DNA from: an uncultured Lachnospiraceae bacterium
GTDB taxonomy: Bacteria; Bacillota; Clostridia; Lachnospirales; Lachnospiraceae
Reading direction: 5' to 3'
Length of the DNA: 6,386 bases
Assembly (NCBI GenBank): GCA_945787485.1
Contig: CALZHV010000125.1
Coordinates: 1 to 6,386, forward strand
Under the pieces are notes generated by a model that made no database searches, was not told the origin of the DNA, and worked only from the letters and a program-made list of their open reading frames with translations. Shown here piece by piece: positions 6,216-6,386 of this stretch. A program made the position numbers and the translations under genes. The first letter of the stretch is position 1. Every line of letters starts with the position of its first letter.

Positions 6216-6386
6216 CTGTATACAGGCATTAAATATCACTTACTGATAATTATTTTCTTCTGTATACAGACATAAAAAACACCTTTTCCGCAGTGCTCGC
6301 TATTTAATGACTGTATGCAGATAAAAACACCATTTTCATAGCGTTCACTATTTAATGACTGTATGCAGATATAAAAAATATCCTTT
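6216..6386. repeat. Repeat block 2: second copy of the four-unit block, cut by right edge
   Basis: Units begin at 6216, 6260, 6311 and 6359, at 350, 346, 346 and 346 bases from those of block 1. The last 104 bases (6283-6386) differ from 5937-6040 at only two positions (5949/6295 and 5985/6331). The 24-base word recurs at 6300-6323 and 6348-6371. Similarity continues to the final base of the window, so the true right end of this copy is not seen. Confidence 0.85.

Larger units (their letters stand above)
6003..6235. repeat. Long imperfect inverted repeat with GC-rich double-hairpin core (possible MITE-like element)
   Basis: Several segments match their reverse complement in order: TATTTAATG at 6003-6011 with CATTAAATA (6227-6235); CTGTATGCAG (6013-6022) with CTGTATACAG (6216-6225); AAAAAATATC (6027-6036) with GATATTTTTT (6203-6212); TAGTTTTCT plus ATTATG (6052-6068) with CATAAT plus AGAAAACTA (6171-6188). 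The core carries two hairpins and is about 59% G+C over 6081-6155, unlike the very AT-rich arms. It has no transposase gene or coding frame. It could be a non-autonomous mobile element, a structured RNA or a cruciform-forming site. Confidence 0.65.

Noticed and set aside
6009..6275. 88-residue plus-strand open frame across the inverted repeat
   Set aside because: It starts in a repeat unit, crosses both hairpins, has no ribosome site and no family resemblance.
5866..6368. LexA/SOS boxes, because of CTGT...ACAG
   Set aside because: The E. coli-type LexA box needs eight bases between CTGT and ACAG, whereas here the half-sites are separated by two; Gram-positive SOS boxes have a different sequence.
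5954..6371. Short CRISPR array (24-base repeats about 24 bases apart)
   Set aside because: Only two repeats occur per block, the 'spacers' are duplicated between blocks rather than unique, and there are no cas genes.

Overview
The window is AT-rich, its genes lie on the minus strand, and the starts of jetB, jetC and the lipoprotein gene carry good Shine-Dalgarno sites. The protein families (JetA/DUF5716-like, DUF6063-like, a ComEC-type metallo-beta-lactamase lipoprotein) and base composition suggest a low-GC Firmicute, most likely a Clostridia/Lachnospiraceae-type anaerobe. That placement is inference; no marker gene is present.

All real genes read right to left. From right to left the layout is: (1) a roughly 700-base gene-free region (5691-6386) with a nested repeat structure: eight CTGTATRCAG-like units, a direct duplication about 346 bases apart, and a long inverted repeat with a GC-rich double-hairpin core; (2) a two-gene operon (5677-3341) for a secreted lipoprotein with a ComEC-like metallo-beta-lactamase domain and a two-pass membrane protein of unknown function; (3) a strong hairpin terminator (3303-3360) whose stem includes the last codons of the membrane-protein gene; (4) a candidate promoter abutting that terminator; (5) an SMC-like operon jetA-jetB-jetC (3238 to the left edge). 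Its genes are stop-to-start adjacent or overlap by 8 bases, and jetC is cut by the window edge after 316 codons.

The jet operon is best read as a Wadjet-type plasmid/phage defence locus, probably the type III-like form of Clostridia. JetA would be the MukF-like kleisin, JetB the MukE-like winged-helix subunit and JetC the SMC/MukB-like ATPase. JetD, the Toprim-type nuclease expected next, would lie beyond the left edge and is not seen, so an MksBEF-like condensin without a nuclease cannot be excluded. The lipoprotein/membrane-protein pair seems to be a separate transcription unit. The least explained part is the repeat region on the right, which may be a MITE-like element, a regulatory-site array or a structured-RNA locus; the window ends inside its second copy.
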